Of a stretch of 64,000 bases of DNA, positions 49,679 through 57,717 are shown in pieces (the first letter of the stretch is position 1; the number at the start of each line of letters is the position of its first letter). Made by a program: the position numbers and the translations under genes. Source of the stretch: Arcobacter sp. LC1 (GTDB taxonomy: Bacteria > Campylobacterota > Campylobacteria > Campylobacterales > Arcobacteraceae); contig JAACJU010000005.1 of the NCBI GenBank assembly GCA_021378565.1, positions 56,437 through 120,436 of the forward strand, given 5' to 3'. Below the pieces are notes generated by a model that saw only the letters and a list, made by a program, of their open reading frames with translations, did no database searches and was not told where the DNA came from.

Positions 49679-50485
49679 TTGGAAAATTTGGATAATGAAA
49701 AATATCTTAAGAAAATTATTATAGATAAATTCAAAGGCGATGAAAACAAGCAAGTTGAAGACTTAACCATCGAAGAAGCAAGACTAAGAGTATTTTTAAA
49801 TGGCACTAAAGCTATTTCTATGATGTGCATACCAAAAGACCAAGATGCTCACGCTTTGGGCTTTTTGATGAGTGAAGATGTGATTTCTGAAGCTGATGAT
49901 GTTAAAAAAATTACTATTAGTGAAAAAGGCTTAAGGGTTGATATTGAGGCTAAAATAAATGAGCATTCTTTGCAAAATTTATATAAAGAAAAAACTCTTA
50001 CAAGTGGTTGCGGCGGGGGAATTACAGGAAATTTAAGCCAAGATGTGGAAGTCACTTTTAACCAAACAAAAATGAAAATAAATCCCCAAACAATATATGA
50101 AGAAGTAAAGAAATTTTATCAAGATTCAGAATTATACAATCTCACAGGTTGCGTGCATAAGGCTATGCTTTATTTTGAAAATGGTAAAACTGTAAGTGCT
50201 GAAGATATTGGTAGACATAACGCTATTGATAAAGCTGTTGGAAAATGTAAATTAGCCAAAATTGATACGAAATATTCTATCCTTTTTGTAAGTGGACGCT
50301 TGTCTTCTGAAATGGTAATTAAAGCGATTATGCACAAAATTCCAATAGTAGTTTCAAGAACAGCACCTACAAATCTAGGAGTAGTTACAGCGCATGAACA
50401 TGGGCTTACTTTGATAGGTTTTGCAAGAGGGCAAAAAATGAATGTTTATACTCATTCAGGAAGAATAATACAAAATGATGACTAA
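49679..50485 (+). CDS. fdhD: Sulfurtransferase FdhD
   Basis: 268 residues, TTG start with AAAAGGC upstream. FdhD moves sulfur from a cysteine desulfurase to the W/Mo-pterin cofactor of formate dehydrogenase. Family motifs: DAHALGFLMSEDVI, SGCGGG, GRHNAIDKAVGK, SGRLSSEMVIKA and SRTAPTNLGVVTAHEHGLTLIGFARG. E. coli FdhD has a CxxC in the first of these loops; here only one Cys remains (SGCGGG). It opens the cofactor-supply operon. Confidence 0.95.
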   Translation: MENLDNEKYLKKIIIDKFKGDENKQVEDLTIEEARLRVFLNGTKAISMMCIPKDQDAHALGFLMSEDVISEADDVKKITISEKGLRVDIEAKINEHSLQNLYKEKTLTSGCGGGITGNLSQDVEVTFNQTKMKINPQTIYEEVKKFYQDSELYNLTGCVHKAMLYFENGKTVSAEDIGRHNAIDKAVGKCKLAKIDTKYSILFVSGRLSSEMVIKAIMHKIPIVVSRTAPTNLGVVTAHEHGLTLIGFARGQKMNVYTHSGRIIQNDD

Positions 50486-50930
50486 AATAAGTCAAAATTC
50501 ACAAGATATTTTAAGACAAAACCTTGATGAAAAAGGTGAGCTAACTTGCGCTAAGGCTTTTAAAGTGGCAAGATTAATAACTTGTGATTTAAAGGATATG
50601 GCTGAAATTACTGAGTCAATGGAGATTAAAATAAATGCTTGTCGTTTAGGAATATTTGGTGATTTAGAACTTGGGACTGCTAATTTAGAACTTTTAGAAA
50701 AAATTAAAAAAGACATAGAAAAAGATTTAAAAAAAGATGCAAAATATGATTTAAAGCAAGAAAAAATAAAATACAAAATAACTTGTGAAAAAGCTTGGGA
50801 ATATGCAAAACAATCAAGCTTAAAAGAAGTGGGTGCAACACTGAAAAATTCTGATATAAAAATAAGCACTTGTCAATTAGGGTGCTTTGGAAATAAAAAA
50901 AGAAAGGATAAAAATGAAAGCAAAAGTTAA
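50475..50930 (+). CDS. Two-repeat protein of unknown function in fdhD-modE operon
   Basis: 151 residues made of two copies of one ~40-residue unit: residues 23-62 (LTCAKAFKVA...KINACRLGIFG) and 102-139 (ITCEKAWEYA...KISTCQLGCFG). A charged helix (about 70-98) joins them. Cys25/Cys56 and Cys104/Cys133/Cys137 line up and could bind metal. I recall similar single units near fdhD or molybdenum-cofactor genes in other bacteria, but cannot name the family. It overlaps fdhD by 11 nt and lies against the ModE-like gene, which suggests a role in Mo/W cofactor or selenium handling. Confidence 0.7.
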   Translation: MMTKISQNSQDILRQNLDEKGELTCAKAFKVARLITCDLKDMAEITESMEIKINACRLGIFGDLELGTANLELLEKIKKDIEKDLKKDAKYDLKQEKIKYKITCEKAWEYAKQSSLKEVGATLKNSDIKISTCQLGCFGNKKRKDKNESKS

Positions 50931-51288
50931 AGTATGGATAGAAGATGATGAAAAAAACCTTATTTTCGGTGGAGGGAAAACTCAAATTTTGGAGCTAATC
51001 GAAGATAATGGCTCAATCCTAGAGGCTGCAAAAAAAATGAATATGAATTATAAAAAAGCATGGTCGCATATAAAAATACTCCAAGCTTGTATTCAAGATG
51101 AGCTTGTAATTGTAAATCAAGGCAGAGGTGCTAATAGCGGAACTACTTTAACACCAAAGGCTAAAGAAATTGTTGAAGCTTATAAACTTTTGAAAAAAGA
51201 TGTTAAGGACTTTACTCAAAAAAGATATGAAGAACTTTTCATTAAGCAAAATGACACAATATTGCATCCAAGAAAAGATAATGTTTAA
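50914..51288 (+). CDS. ModE-like winged-helix regulator (N-terminal domain only)
   Basis: 124 residues from ATG 50914 with GAAAGGA upstream. HTH of the ModE/LysR type: GGGKTQILELIEDNGSILEAAKKMNMNYKKAWSHIKIL. The segment GRGANSGTTLTPKAKEIVEAYK is the typical ModE wing. There is no C-terminal molybdate-binding (TOBE/Mop) domain, so it may sense metal differently or be constitutive. Campylobacters carry a short ModE of this kind that represses Mo/W uptake genes; the tungstate transporter is downstream in the same operon. Confidence 0.85.
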   Translation: MKAKVKVWIEDDEKNLIFGGGKTQILELIEDNGSILEAAKKMNMNYKKAWSHIKILQACIQDELVIVNQGRGANSGTTLTPKAKEIVEAYKLLKKDVKDFTQKRYEELFIKQNDTILHPRKDNV

Positions 51289-52273
51289 GTTAAATTCCTT
51301 GCAATATCCAAGACTTGAAAAAATAGTTTTGGATTCTTCTTATTCTTACGAGGCACTAGGAGACAATGCACAACTTGAGAATGAAATAAAAGAATTTAAA
51401 AAGCTTTTTGATTTTAAGTCTTTAAATACTTTTGCTTTTACTAAAGAAGGTTTTTTATCTTTGATGCTAGAGCTTGGCGGAAATATTGCCATCTCAAGAG
51501 GAGAATGTGAAGCTATTGTAAGAGCTGGTGAGCAATACGAAAAATTAGGAAAAAAAGTATTTTGGCTAGGCTTAAATGAGAAAAGTGAAGTTGATTTTGA
51601 AGTTTTAGCCAAAAAAGAAGTAAATTTTATTTTTATTTCTGCTTATATTATGGATACTTTCGCTAAAATACCCAAAGAAAAGATAGAGAAGTTAAAAACT
51701 TTGACAAAAGCTAAGCTTATTTCAAATTTTTCTTCTTGTAAATATGCGAAATTTGCAGATATTATTTTATTTGATTCATATAAAATAAGTGGGTACGGAG
51801 TAAGTGGGCTTATTTTGTATTCAGATAATGAATTAAAAGAACAATATTTAGGTGAATTTGATGGACTTGGCTTTGGGCTAATTTCATCTTCTTTGAAAAA
51901 AAGAAAATTTTTTAGCAAAAATAAAGATAAATTTTTGTCTTTATTAAAAGAGTATTTTAAAGATGATTTGTTTTTATTTGTTGAACCTAAGCTTTGCTTT
52001 GAGCATACTTTACATTTTGGTTTAAAAGCGATTAAAGCAAGAGAACTTATAAGAACTCTTAGGCTAGATGATGTATTATTAAGTAATGGTGAAGCTTGTG
52101 CTTTAGGACTTGGGCGACCTTCAAGAATACTTCAAGACATGGGCTATGATGAGACAACAAGCAGATGGGCTTTGAGTATTAATTTTGAAAAAGATTTTTC
52201 AAAAGAAGAGCTTGAAAAAATTGCTAGGCTTTTACTTAAAAAATATAGACAAATAAGGGCATTGAATGACTAA
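51281..52273 (+). CDS. Cysteine desulfurase-like PLP enzyme (class V)
   Basis: 330 residues from ATG 51281. Aminotransferase class V fold: the PLP lysine is K168 in DSYKISGYGVSG, and a reactive Cys, C273, is in LLSNGEACALGLGRPSRILQDMGY, matching the NifS/IscS loop plus the C-terminal helix. It is shorter than IscS (~400), and the residues usually contacting PLP (the His of ATEHxA and the Asp of VDxxQ) are not where expected (SRGECEAI, ISNFSSC). It overlaps moeA by 8 nt and follows fdhD, so a dedicated sulfur (or selenium) donor for FdhD/FdhA is inferred. Confidence 0.7.
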   Translation: MFKLNSLQYPRLEKIVLDSSYSYEALGDNAQLENEIKEFKKLFDFKSLNTFAFTKEGFLSLMLELGGNIAISRGECEAIVRAGEQYEKLGKKVFWLGLNEKSEVDFEVLAKKEVNFIFISAYIMDTFAKIPKEKIEKLKTLTKAKLISNFSSCKYAKFADIILFDSYKISGYGVSGLILYSDNELKEQYLGEFDGLGFGLISSSLKKRKFFSKNKDKFLSLLKEYFKDDLFLFVEPKLCFEHTLHFGLKAIKARELIRTLRLDDVLLSNGEACALGLGRPSRILQDMGYDETTSRWALSINFEKDFSKEELEKIARLLLKKYRQIRALND

Positions 52274-53501
52274 ATTAAATTATCTTGATTTTAAAGAGGC
52301 AATAGACAAAAGTCTTGAAGTAGCAAAGCCTAGAGACTTGATAGAATTTGTAAGTATAAAAGATGGCTTAAAAAGAGTTCTAAGCAAAGATATAAAATGC
52401 ATTAAAAATATGCCTTCTTTTGACAATTCTGCAATGGACGGATATGCAATCAAACAAGTTGAAGCAGGACTTGAGCTTAGAGTTAAAAAAGTTATTTTAG
52501 CAGGGCAAACGATAGAGCCTTGCTTGGAGGCTAAGACTTGTTATAAGATTATGACAGGTGCAAAAGTCCCAAGTGACGCTGATAGTATTGTGCCTTTGGA
52601 AAACATAATAAGTTCTAAAGATGATTTGGTGCTTTTGCCAAAAGATGTAAAAAAAGGCTCAAACAAAAGACTAAAAGGCGAAGAACAAGCAAAGGGAAAT
52701 GTTTTATTAAAAAAAGGACAAAAGCTAAATTCTAGCCATATTGCAATGCTAAGTGCGCAAGGACTTACGCAAGTTGAAGTTTATAAAAAAATCTCAATTG
52801 CTATTATTTCAACGGGCAGTGAATTAAAAGAGCCTTGGGAGAGCGCAAGCGAAGATGAGATTTATAATTGCAATTCTTACGCACTAATTTCATATTTAGA
52901 AGGCTTTGGTTTTGACGCTACTTACGCAGGTGTTATACCTGATGATTTAGAGCAAACAAAATCTTATATAGCCAAGCTAAAAAATTATGATGTGATAATA
53001 AGTTCAGGGGGTATTTCTTTAGGAGATGCTGATTTCGTTGAAAGTGCTTTTAAGGCTAATGGGCTTGAGATTATTTTTCATGGAATAAATGTCAAACCAG
53101 GAAAACCTACAATGGTAGGAAAAATGGATAAATCTTATGTTCTTGCACTTCCTGGAAATCCTTTGACAGCTATGGTAAATGCTGCTTTATTTTTAGTGCC
53201 AATTTTAAATAAAATTCAAGGAAATATTGAGTTTCACCACGATTTTATTTATGCGAAAAATAAAGAAGAATTTAAGGTTAAGGCAAATAGAACAAATGTA
53301 GTTTTAGGAAATTTATTAAAAGGAGAGTTTAAAGTTACAAGGAAAAATAAGTATGGCTCAGGAATGTTAAGTCCCTTGCTTGAGAGTAATTGCATAGTTA
53401 TTACGGGGCAAGATAAGTCTTGTATTGAGTCAGGTGTTATGCTTAAAGTTTTAATGTTGGATATGATTTTATCAAAAAATCCAACAAATATAATCAATTA
53501 A
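52266..53501 (+). CDS. moeA: Molybdopterin molybdenumtransferase MoeA
   Basis: 411 residues. Inserts Mo or W into molybdopterin. Motifs: PSFDNSAMDGYAIK, AGQTIEPCLEAKTCYKIMTGAKVP, ISTGSEL, SSGGISLGDADFVE and ALPGNPLTAMVN. The name fits tungsten as well, since the transporter downstream belongs to the WtpA type. The reading frame overlaps the desulfurase-like gene by 8 nt, and the tungstate-binding protein gene starts 21 bp after it. Confidence 0.95.
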   Translation: MTKLNYLDFKEAIDKSLEVAKPRDLIEFVSIKDGLKRVLSKDIKCIKNMPSFDNSAMDGYAIKQVEAGLELRVKKVILAGQTIEPCLEAKTCYKIMTGAKVPSDADSIVPLENIISSKDDLVLLPKDVKKGSNKRLKGEEQAKGNVLLKKGQKLNSSHIAMLSAQGLTQVEVYKKISIAIISTGSELKEPWESASEDEIYNCNSYALISYLEGFGFDATYAGVIPDDLEQTKSYIAKLKNYDVIISSGGISLGDADFVESAFKANGLEIIFHGINVKPGKPTMVGKMDKSYVLALPGNPLTAMVNAALFLVPILNKIQGNIEFHHDFIYAKNKEEFKVKANRTNVVLGNLLKGEFKVTRKNKYGSGMLSPLLESNCIVITGQDKSCIESGVMLKVLMLDMILSKNPTNIIN

Positions 53502-53522
53502 TTTTTAAATAAAAGGAAAAAT

Positions 53523-54467
53523 ATGAAAAAAATATTATTAGCGCTTGTTCTAGTAGCAAGTATAGGTTTTGCAAAACAAAAGATTATTGTTTTCCATGCA
53601 GGAAGTTTAACTGTGCCATTTGCGGCAATGGAAAAAGCATTTGAGGCAAAATATCCTCAATATGATGTACAAAGAGAACCATCAGGTTCAAGAGCAGCTG
53701 CTAGAAAAATCTCAGAATTACATAGAGCTGCTGATGTTATGGCAAGTGCAGATTATAATGTAATTGACAATCTTTTGATTCCAAAAGATGCAAAATTTGA
53801 TGCTAGATTTGCTACAAATGAAATGGTTATTGCTTATACTTCAAAATCAAAATATGCTTCTGAAATAAATGCAAAAAATTGGCCAAAAATCTTTCTTAGA
53901 AAAGGTGTAAAAATAGGGCATTCAAACCCAAATATGGATCCTTGCGGATATAGATCTATGTTAGTTACTGAGTTAGCTCAAAAATATTATAAAATTCCAG
54001 GATTTTTTCATAAATTGCTAGGATATAAAGGTTACTATAAAAATGGCTCTGAAAATAAAGCTAAAGTTGTAGTTAGACCAAAAGAAACAGATTTGCTAGC
54101 TTTACTTAGAACTCATTCTTTTGATTATTTATATATTTATAAATCAGTTGCAGCACAACATGGATTTAAATATATTACTTTACCAAAACAAGTATCTTTA
54201 AAAGATAATCAATATGCTAAGTTTTATAAAACTGTTTCTTTTAAAATTAACGGTAAAAAACCAGGGCAATTTATCACAAAAAAAGGTGGAGCTATGGTTT
54301 ATGGTATAACAATCGCACAAAATAAAAAATCTCCTCAAGACAAAGCTGGAGCTATTAAATTTGTGAAATTTGTTTTATCTCCTGCTGGACAAAAAATCAT
54401 GAAAGACAACGGACAAGGTGTTATATCTCCTGCTAAGATTACAGGTGATGACTCAATTTTAAAATAG
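53523..54467 (+). CDS. wtpA: Tungstate/molybdate ABC transporter substrate-binding protein (WtpA-like)
   Basis: 314 residues with a signal peptide (1-18, cleavage after GFA). Oxyanion-binding periplasmic protein. The start IVFHAGSLTVPFAAMEKAFE, the motif EPSGSRAAARKISELHR and GHSNPNMDPCGYRSML are typical of WtpA/ModA-type proteins that prefer tungstate. An AAAAGGAAAAAT Shine-Dalgarno is present. It is followed by a hairpin and then the ATPase, consistent with higher expression of the binding protein. Confidence 0.88.
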   Translation: MKKILLALVLVASIGFAKQKIIVFHAGSLTVPFAAMEKAFEAKYPQYDVQREPSGSRAAARKISELHRAADVMASADYNVIDNLLIPKDAKFDARFATNEMVIAYTSKSKYASEINAKNWPKIFLRKGVKIGHSNPNMDPCGYRSMLVTELAQKYYKIPGFFHKLLGYKGYYKNGSENKAKVVVRPKETDLLALLRTHSFDYLYIYKSVAAQHGFKYITLPKQVSLKDNQYAKFYKTVSFKINGKKPGQFITKKGGAMVYGITIAQNKKSPQDKAGAIKFVKFVLSPAGQKIMKDNGQGVISPAKITGDDSILK

Positions 54468-54500
54468 TAAAAATAATTTTACTTATAAAATTATTTAAAT

Positions 54501-54524
54501 ATCTAGTGCTAGAAGGCGCTAGAT
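54501..54524 (+). promoter_or_regulatory. Intercistronic hairpin between wtpA and the ATPase gene
   Basis: ATCTAGTGC / TAGAAG / GCGCTAGAT, 9-bp stem with one T-G pair and no following T-run. Probably stabilises the upstream mRNA end or lowers downstream expression, not a full terminator. Confidence 0.5.
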
Positions 54525-54545
54525 ATACTACAATAAGGGGAAAAA

Positions 54546-55532
54546 TTGAGTTATTTAAATTTAAAAAATATTGTAAGTCAAGTTGGAGAATTTAAGCTTG
54601 ACAATATCAATCTTAATATAGAAAAAAATGAATATTTTGTTTTGTTAGGACAAAGTGGTAGTGGTAAAACAAGACTGCTTGAGACAATCGCAGGACTAAA
54701 TACTTGTAGTGGAAATATTCTATATAAGGGTTTAGATATTTCACTTTTGCCATCTGAAAAAAGAGATATTGGTTTTGTTTATCAAGACTTCGCGCTTTTT
54801 CCTAATCTAAAGGTAGAAAAAAATATTAAATTTTCTCAAAGATATAAACATATAAAAGATGCTGATAGGCTATTTGCTGATTTAGTAGATTTTTTAAAGT
54901 TAGGTCATTTGCTTAATCGAAATATAAAAGAATTAAGTGGTGGAGAAAAACAAAGAGTGGCAATTGCAAGAGCACTTTTTTCAAAGCCTAAGATTTTATT
55001 GCTTGATGAGCCTTTGAGTGCAATTGATCCTACTTTTAGAAATTCTATTATGAAAAGTTTAAAAGAAATTCATAAAAGATATGATTTAACAACAATTCAT
55101 GTAACGCATAATTTTAGAGAAGCTTCATATTTAGCCGATAAAATTGCCATTATAATAGATGGCAAAATAGGACAAATTGGTAAGTCTGATGAAGTTTTAA
55201 ACCATCCTAAAAATATTGATGTTGCTAAGTTTTTGGGATTTAAAAATATTTTCCCCACTTCAATGCTAGGAATTGAAGATAAGACTAAAGTTTACTCAGT
55301 AGATCCAAATTTAGTCAGAGTTTCAAATAAGTTTGACTTAAAAACTGATTATATATTTGAAGGTGAGCTTGAAGAGTGTATGGGCGTGGTTGATCATTAT
55401 AAAATATTTATAAATGTTCACGGCCATCATTTTTTTATCAAAATTTTAAAAAGAGATTATGAGGGCTGTTATGCTAATAAAAATAGTATTATCCAAATTG
55501 GCTTTAATAAAAAAGATGTGAGTTTCATATGA
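54546..55532 (+). CDS. Tungstate/molybdate ABC transporter ATP-binding protein
   Basis: 328 residues, TTG start with AAGGGG 5 nt upstream. Walker A GQSGSGKT (about 37-44), signature LSGGEKQRVAIARAL, Walker B ILLLDEPLSAID, switch HVTHNF. The C-terminal ~90 residues form a TOBE-like regulatory domain (VDPNLVRVSNKF...). Works with the WtpA protein and the permease; overlaps the permease gene by 4 nt. Confidence 0.9.
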   Translation: MSYLNLKNIVSQVGEFKLDNINLNIEKNEYFVLLGQSGSGKTRLLETIAGLNTCSGNILYKGLDISLLPSEKRDIGFVYQDFALFPNLKVEKNIKFSQRYKHIKDADRLFADLVDFLKLGHLLNRNIKELSGGEKQRVAIARALFSKPKILLLDEPLSAIDPTFRNSIMKSLKEIHKRYDLTTIHVTHNFREASYLADKIAIIIDGKIGQIGKSDEVLNHPKNIDVAKFLGFKNIFPTSMLGIEDKTKVYSVDPNLVRVSNKFDLKTDYIFEGELEECMGVVDHYKIFINVHGHHFFIKILKRDYEGCYANKNSIIQIGFNKKDVSFI

Positions 55533-56305
55533 AAAGTAAATCATTTAACGTAACCTTGGTAGTTTTAGGACTTATTATATTGTTTTTTATTTCCTTTCCA
55601 ATTATAAGAATGTTTGTAGGTGTCGGTAGCGATACTTTACTAAAAACCATTAAAGATGGTGAGGTTTTAAGCTCAATTTGGTTGACTATGAAAGTATCTG
55701 CTTGGGGAATGGTTTTTGTTCTTATTACGGGAATTCCTTTAGCTTACATAATAGCTAGATATGAATTTTATGGCAAAAGTATGCTTGAGGCAGTAGTAGA
55801 TATTCCTATAATGATACCTCATACTGCAGCTGGAATTGCGCTTTTGGTAAGTTTTGGAGACGACTCTAAACTTGGAAGTTTCTTTAAATTTTTTGGTATA
55901 GAATTTGTAGGCACACAGTATGGGATTATGATAGCGATGATGTTTTTATCTGCTCCTTTTTTGATAAATGCTGCAAAAGATGGTTTTAGAAAAGTTGATG
56001 TCAAGTTAGAAAAAGTAGCGAGAACTCTTGGAGCAAGTCCTGTTTCTGTATTTTTTGCAATTACTCTTCCAAATACTAGAAAAGATATTATAAATGGTTC
56101 TTTGATGATGTGGTCTAGAGGACTTGGAGAGTTTGGCGCTGTTGTTATTTTAGTTTATCACCCTATGACTACGCCTGTGCTTATTTTTGATAGATTTAAC
56201 TCTTATGGTTTGAAATATTCTGCCCCAGTTGCTGCCGCTATTATAGGATTTTCTGTTGTTATTTTTATAATAGTTAGATTTTTAACCTCAAGACTAAAAG
56301 AGTAG
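55529..56305 (+). CDS. Tungstate/molybdate ABC transporter permease
   Basis: 258 residues with six membrane segments. The EAA-type loop KVARTLGASPVSVFFAITLPNTRKDI (about 165-190) contacts the ATPase. ABC permease of the Mod/Wtp type. The end of the operon is followed by ~175 bp holding a separate small-RNA candidate. Confidence 0.88.
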   Translation: MKSKSFNVTLVVLGLIILFFISFPIIRMFVGVGSDTLLKTIKDGEVLSSIWLTMKVSAWGMVFVLITGIPLAYIIARYEFYGKSMLEAVVDIPIMIPHTAAGIALLVSFGDDSKLGSFFKFFGIEFVGTQYGIMIAMMFLSAPFLINAAKDGFRKVDVKLEKVARTLGASPVSVFFAITLPNTRKDIINGSLMMWSRGLGEFGAVVILVYHPMTTPVLIFDRFNSYGLKYSAPVAAAIIGFSVVIFIIVRFLTSRLKE

Positions 56306-56393
56306 TTAGCTATTTTACAAGAAATGAAAAGTTTTTTAAGTTCTATTATCTTTTTATTAATAATATATTAGCAAACGATTAATTGTCATGGTA

Positions 56394-56399
56394 TATAAT
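56394..56399 (+). promoter_or_regulatory. -10 box of the small-RNA candidate
   Basis: TATAAT, preceded by TTGTCATGG (TTGTCA at 56383-56388 is a weak -35, only 5 nt away, so an extended or relaxed promoter must be assumed). Confidence 0.45.
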
Positions 56400-56405
56400 C
56401 TTTCT

Positions 56406-56510
56406 ATGAAATAAGTAACAAGCACTTATTTTATGAGATTTTGATCTTTCCTCCTTATTTTAGAAATAAATCTTTTAAAGCATCTCCTAAAACTAGGGGA
56501 TGCTTTTTTA
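56406..56510 (+). ncRNA. Candidate small regulatory RNA with anti-Shine-Dalgarno motif
   Basis: TATAAT at 56394-56399 predicts a start near 56406. The RNA would begin with an 11-bp hairpin, ATGAAATAAGT / AACAAGC / ACTTATTTTAT (one G-T pair). It then has ~45 nt unpaired sequence with CCTCCTT (56450-56456), complementary to Shine-Dalgarno sequences. It ends in AGCATCTCCT / AAAACT / AGGGGATGCT followed by T6, a strong intrinsic terminator (56479-56510). The layout fits an autonomous sRNA. Alternatives are a leader for nothing (no ORF follows) or a read-through terminator of the wtp operon. Confidence 0.6.
56479..56510 (+). terminator. Rho-independent terminator of the small-RNA candidate
   Basis: AGCATCTCCT / AAAACT / AGGGGATGCT, 10-bp stem with one T-G pair, then TTTTTT. 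The T-run is on the plus strand only. Confidence 0.85.
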
Positions 56511-56587
56511 ATGTCCATTCTCTTTTTTTAGTAGTTTTAAAATAAAGCCCAAATATTATAGTCTTAATGTAAAACTTAATATTTAGC

Positions 56588-57520
56588 TTAATATTTAGCT
56601 TCAAGACCTTTTATGAGCGCATAAATTGCTTCATTTAGTGGCGTTGGAATATTATGCTTTTTCGCTATTTTAATAACTGTGCCATTTAAACTATCAATCT
56701 CACTTAAGCGTTTGTTATTAATATCATTAACCATAGAAGGCTTATGATTTTTATGATAAATATTTGATTGTTCTATCATTTTTTCTATTGTACTTTTTTT
56801 TATTATAATACCTAAAGCCTCTTTTGCTACGAAACAAACTTCTAGGGCAAGAGATAAAATAAGTTGTTTTAGCCGTTCATCTGCAAATACAAAACCAGGT
56901 GTGCCATCAAGAAGTGCACAAGTAGTATTTATAGCGCAATTAAAAGCTAGTTTAGTCCAAATTGCTTTGTCAATATTTTCATTTATACTACTTTTTATCC
57001 CAGCTTCATTTAAAATCTTTGCTAAAAATTGTGCCATTTCTTCAGTTTTTTTATTTTTTTCTGCAGATTTAAATTGACAAGACGAAAAATTTCCACTTGA
57101 ACTTACCAAGGCAGGAGCTAATAAATCAGCAGGCGTTGTAGTGATTCCATAAATTATATGCCCTAAGGGTGCAAAGTTACTTAAAATTTTTTCATTTCCT
57201 AAACCATTTTGCAAAGAAATTAATCTAGTTTCTTTTCCTATTAAGCTTTTTGCATTTTCTAAGGCATCTTTGCTTGAATTTGTTTTGGTAAAAATAAAAA
57301 TTAAATCCATAAAACCAATATCTTTTACTTCGCTAGGTGCAAAACTTTTAGGATGAACCAAAGTATCGATACCATCAATTCTAAGGGTAAGTCCTTTAGT
57401 TTTTATGGCTTTTTGATGAGCAATATTTCTTATTATCAGACTAACATCAGCCCCATTCAAGCTAAGAAGTCCTCCAAAATAAGTGCCAAGAGAGCCAACT
57501 CCTAAAATAGCTATTTTCAT
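56588..57520 (-). CDS. panE: 2-dehydropantoate 2-reductase (PanE/ApbA)
   Basis: 310 residues. Reduces ketopantoate with NADPH to pantoate. The Rossmann start IAILGVGSLGTYFGG and SLQNGLGNEKIL are typical. The catalytic Lys/Asn region is IWTKLAFNCAINTTCALLDG, and S-x-x-D-E-... follows near 250. It completes the pantoate branch together with panB at 4 kb. It is a lone gene, divergent from aspA. Confidence 0.93.
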   Translation of the reverse strand: MKIAILGVGSLGTYFGGLLSLNGADVSLIIRNIAHQKAIKTKGLTLRIDGIDTLVHPKSFAPSEVKDIGFMDLIFIFTKTNSSKDALENAKSLIGKETRLISLQNGLGNEKILSNFAPLGHIIYGITTTPADLLAPALVSSSGNFSSCQFKSAEKNKKTEEMAQFLAKILNEAGIKSSINENIDKAIWTKLAFNCAINTTCALLDGTPGFVFADERLKQLILSLALEVCFVAKEALGIIIKKSTIEKMIEQSNIYHKNHKPSMVNDINNKRLSEIDSLNGTVIKIAKKHNIPTPLNEAIYALIKGLEAKY

Positions 57521-57717
57521 TTTTTATCCTTTGCGAATTTTTTATTATTGTAGCAAAATATTGTTTGTTTAAAATTATAAAACACTCATAAACTGTATCA
57601 ATAATTAAGAAAAAAAAAGGATTTATAAAATAAATTATAAATTTAGAAAAATAAAAGTTATTATAATCTATCTAAAGCTATAATTTGGCAAGATACAAAA
57701 TTTTGCTAGGAGAATAA

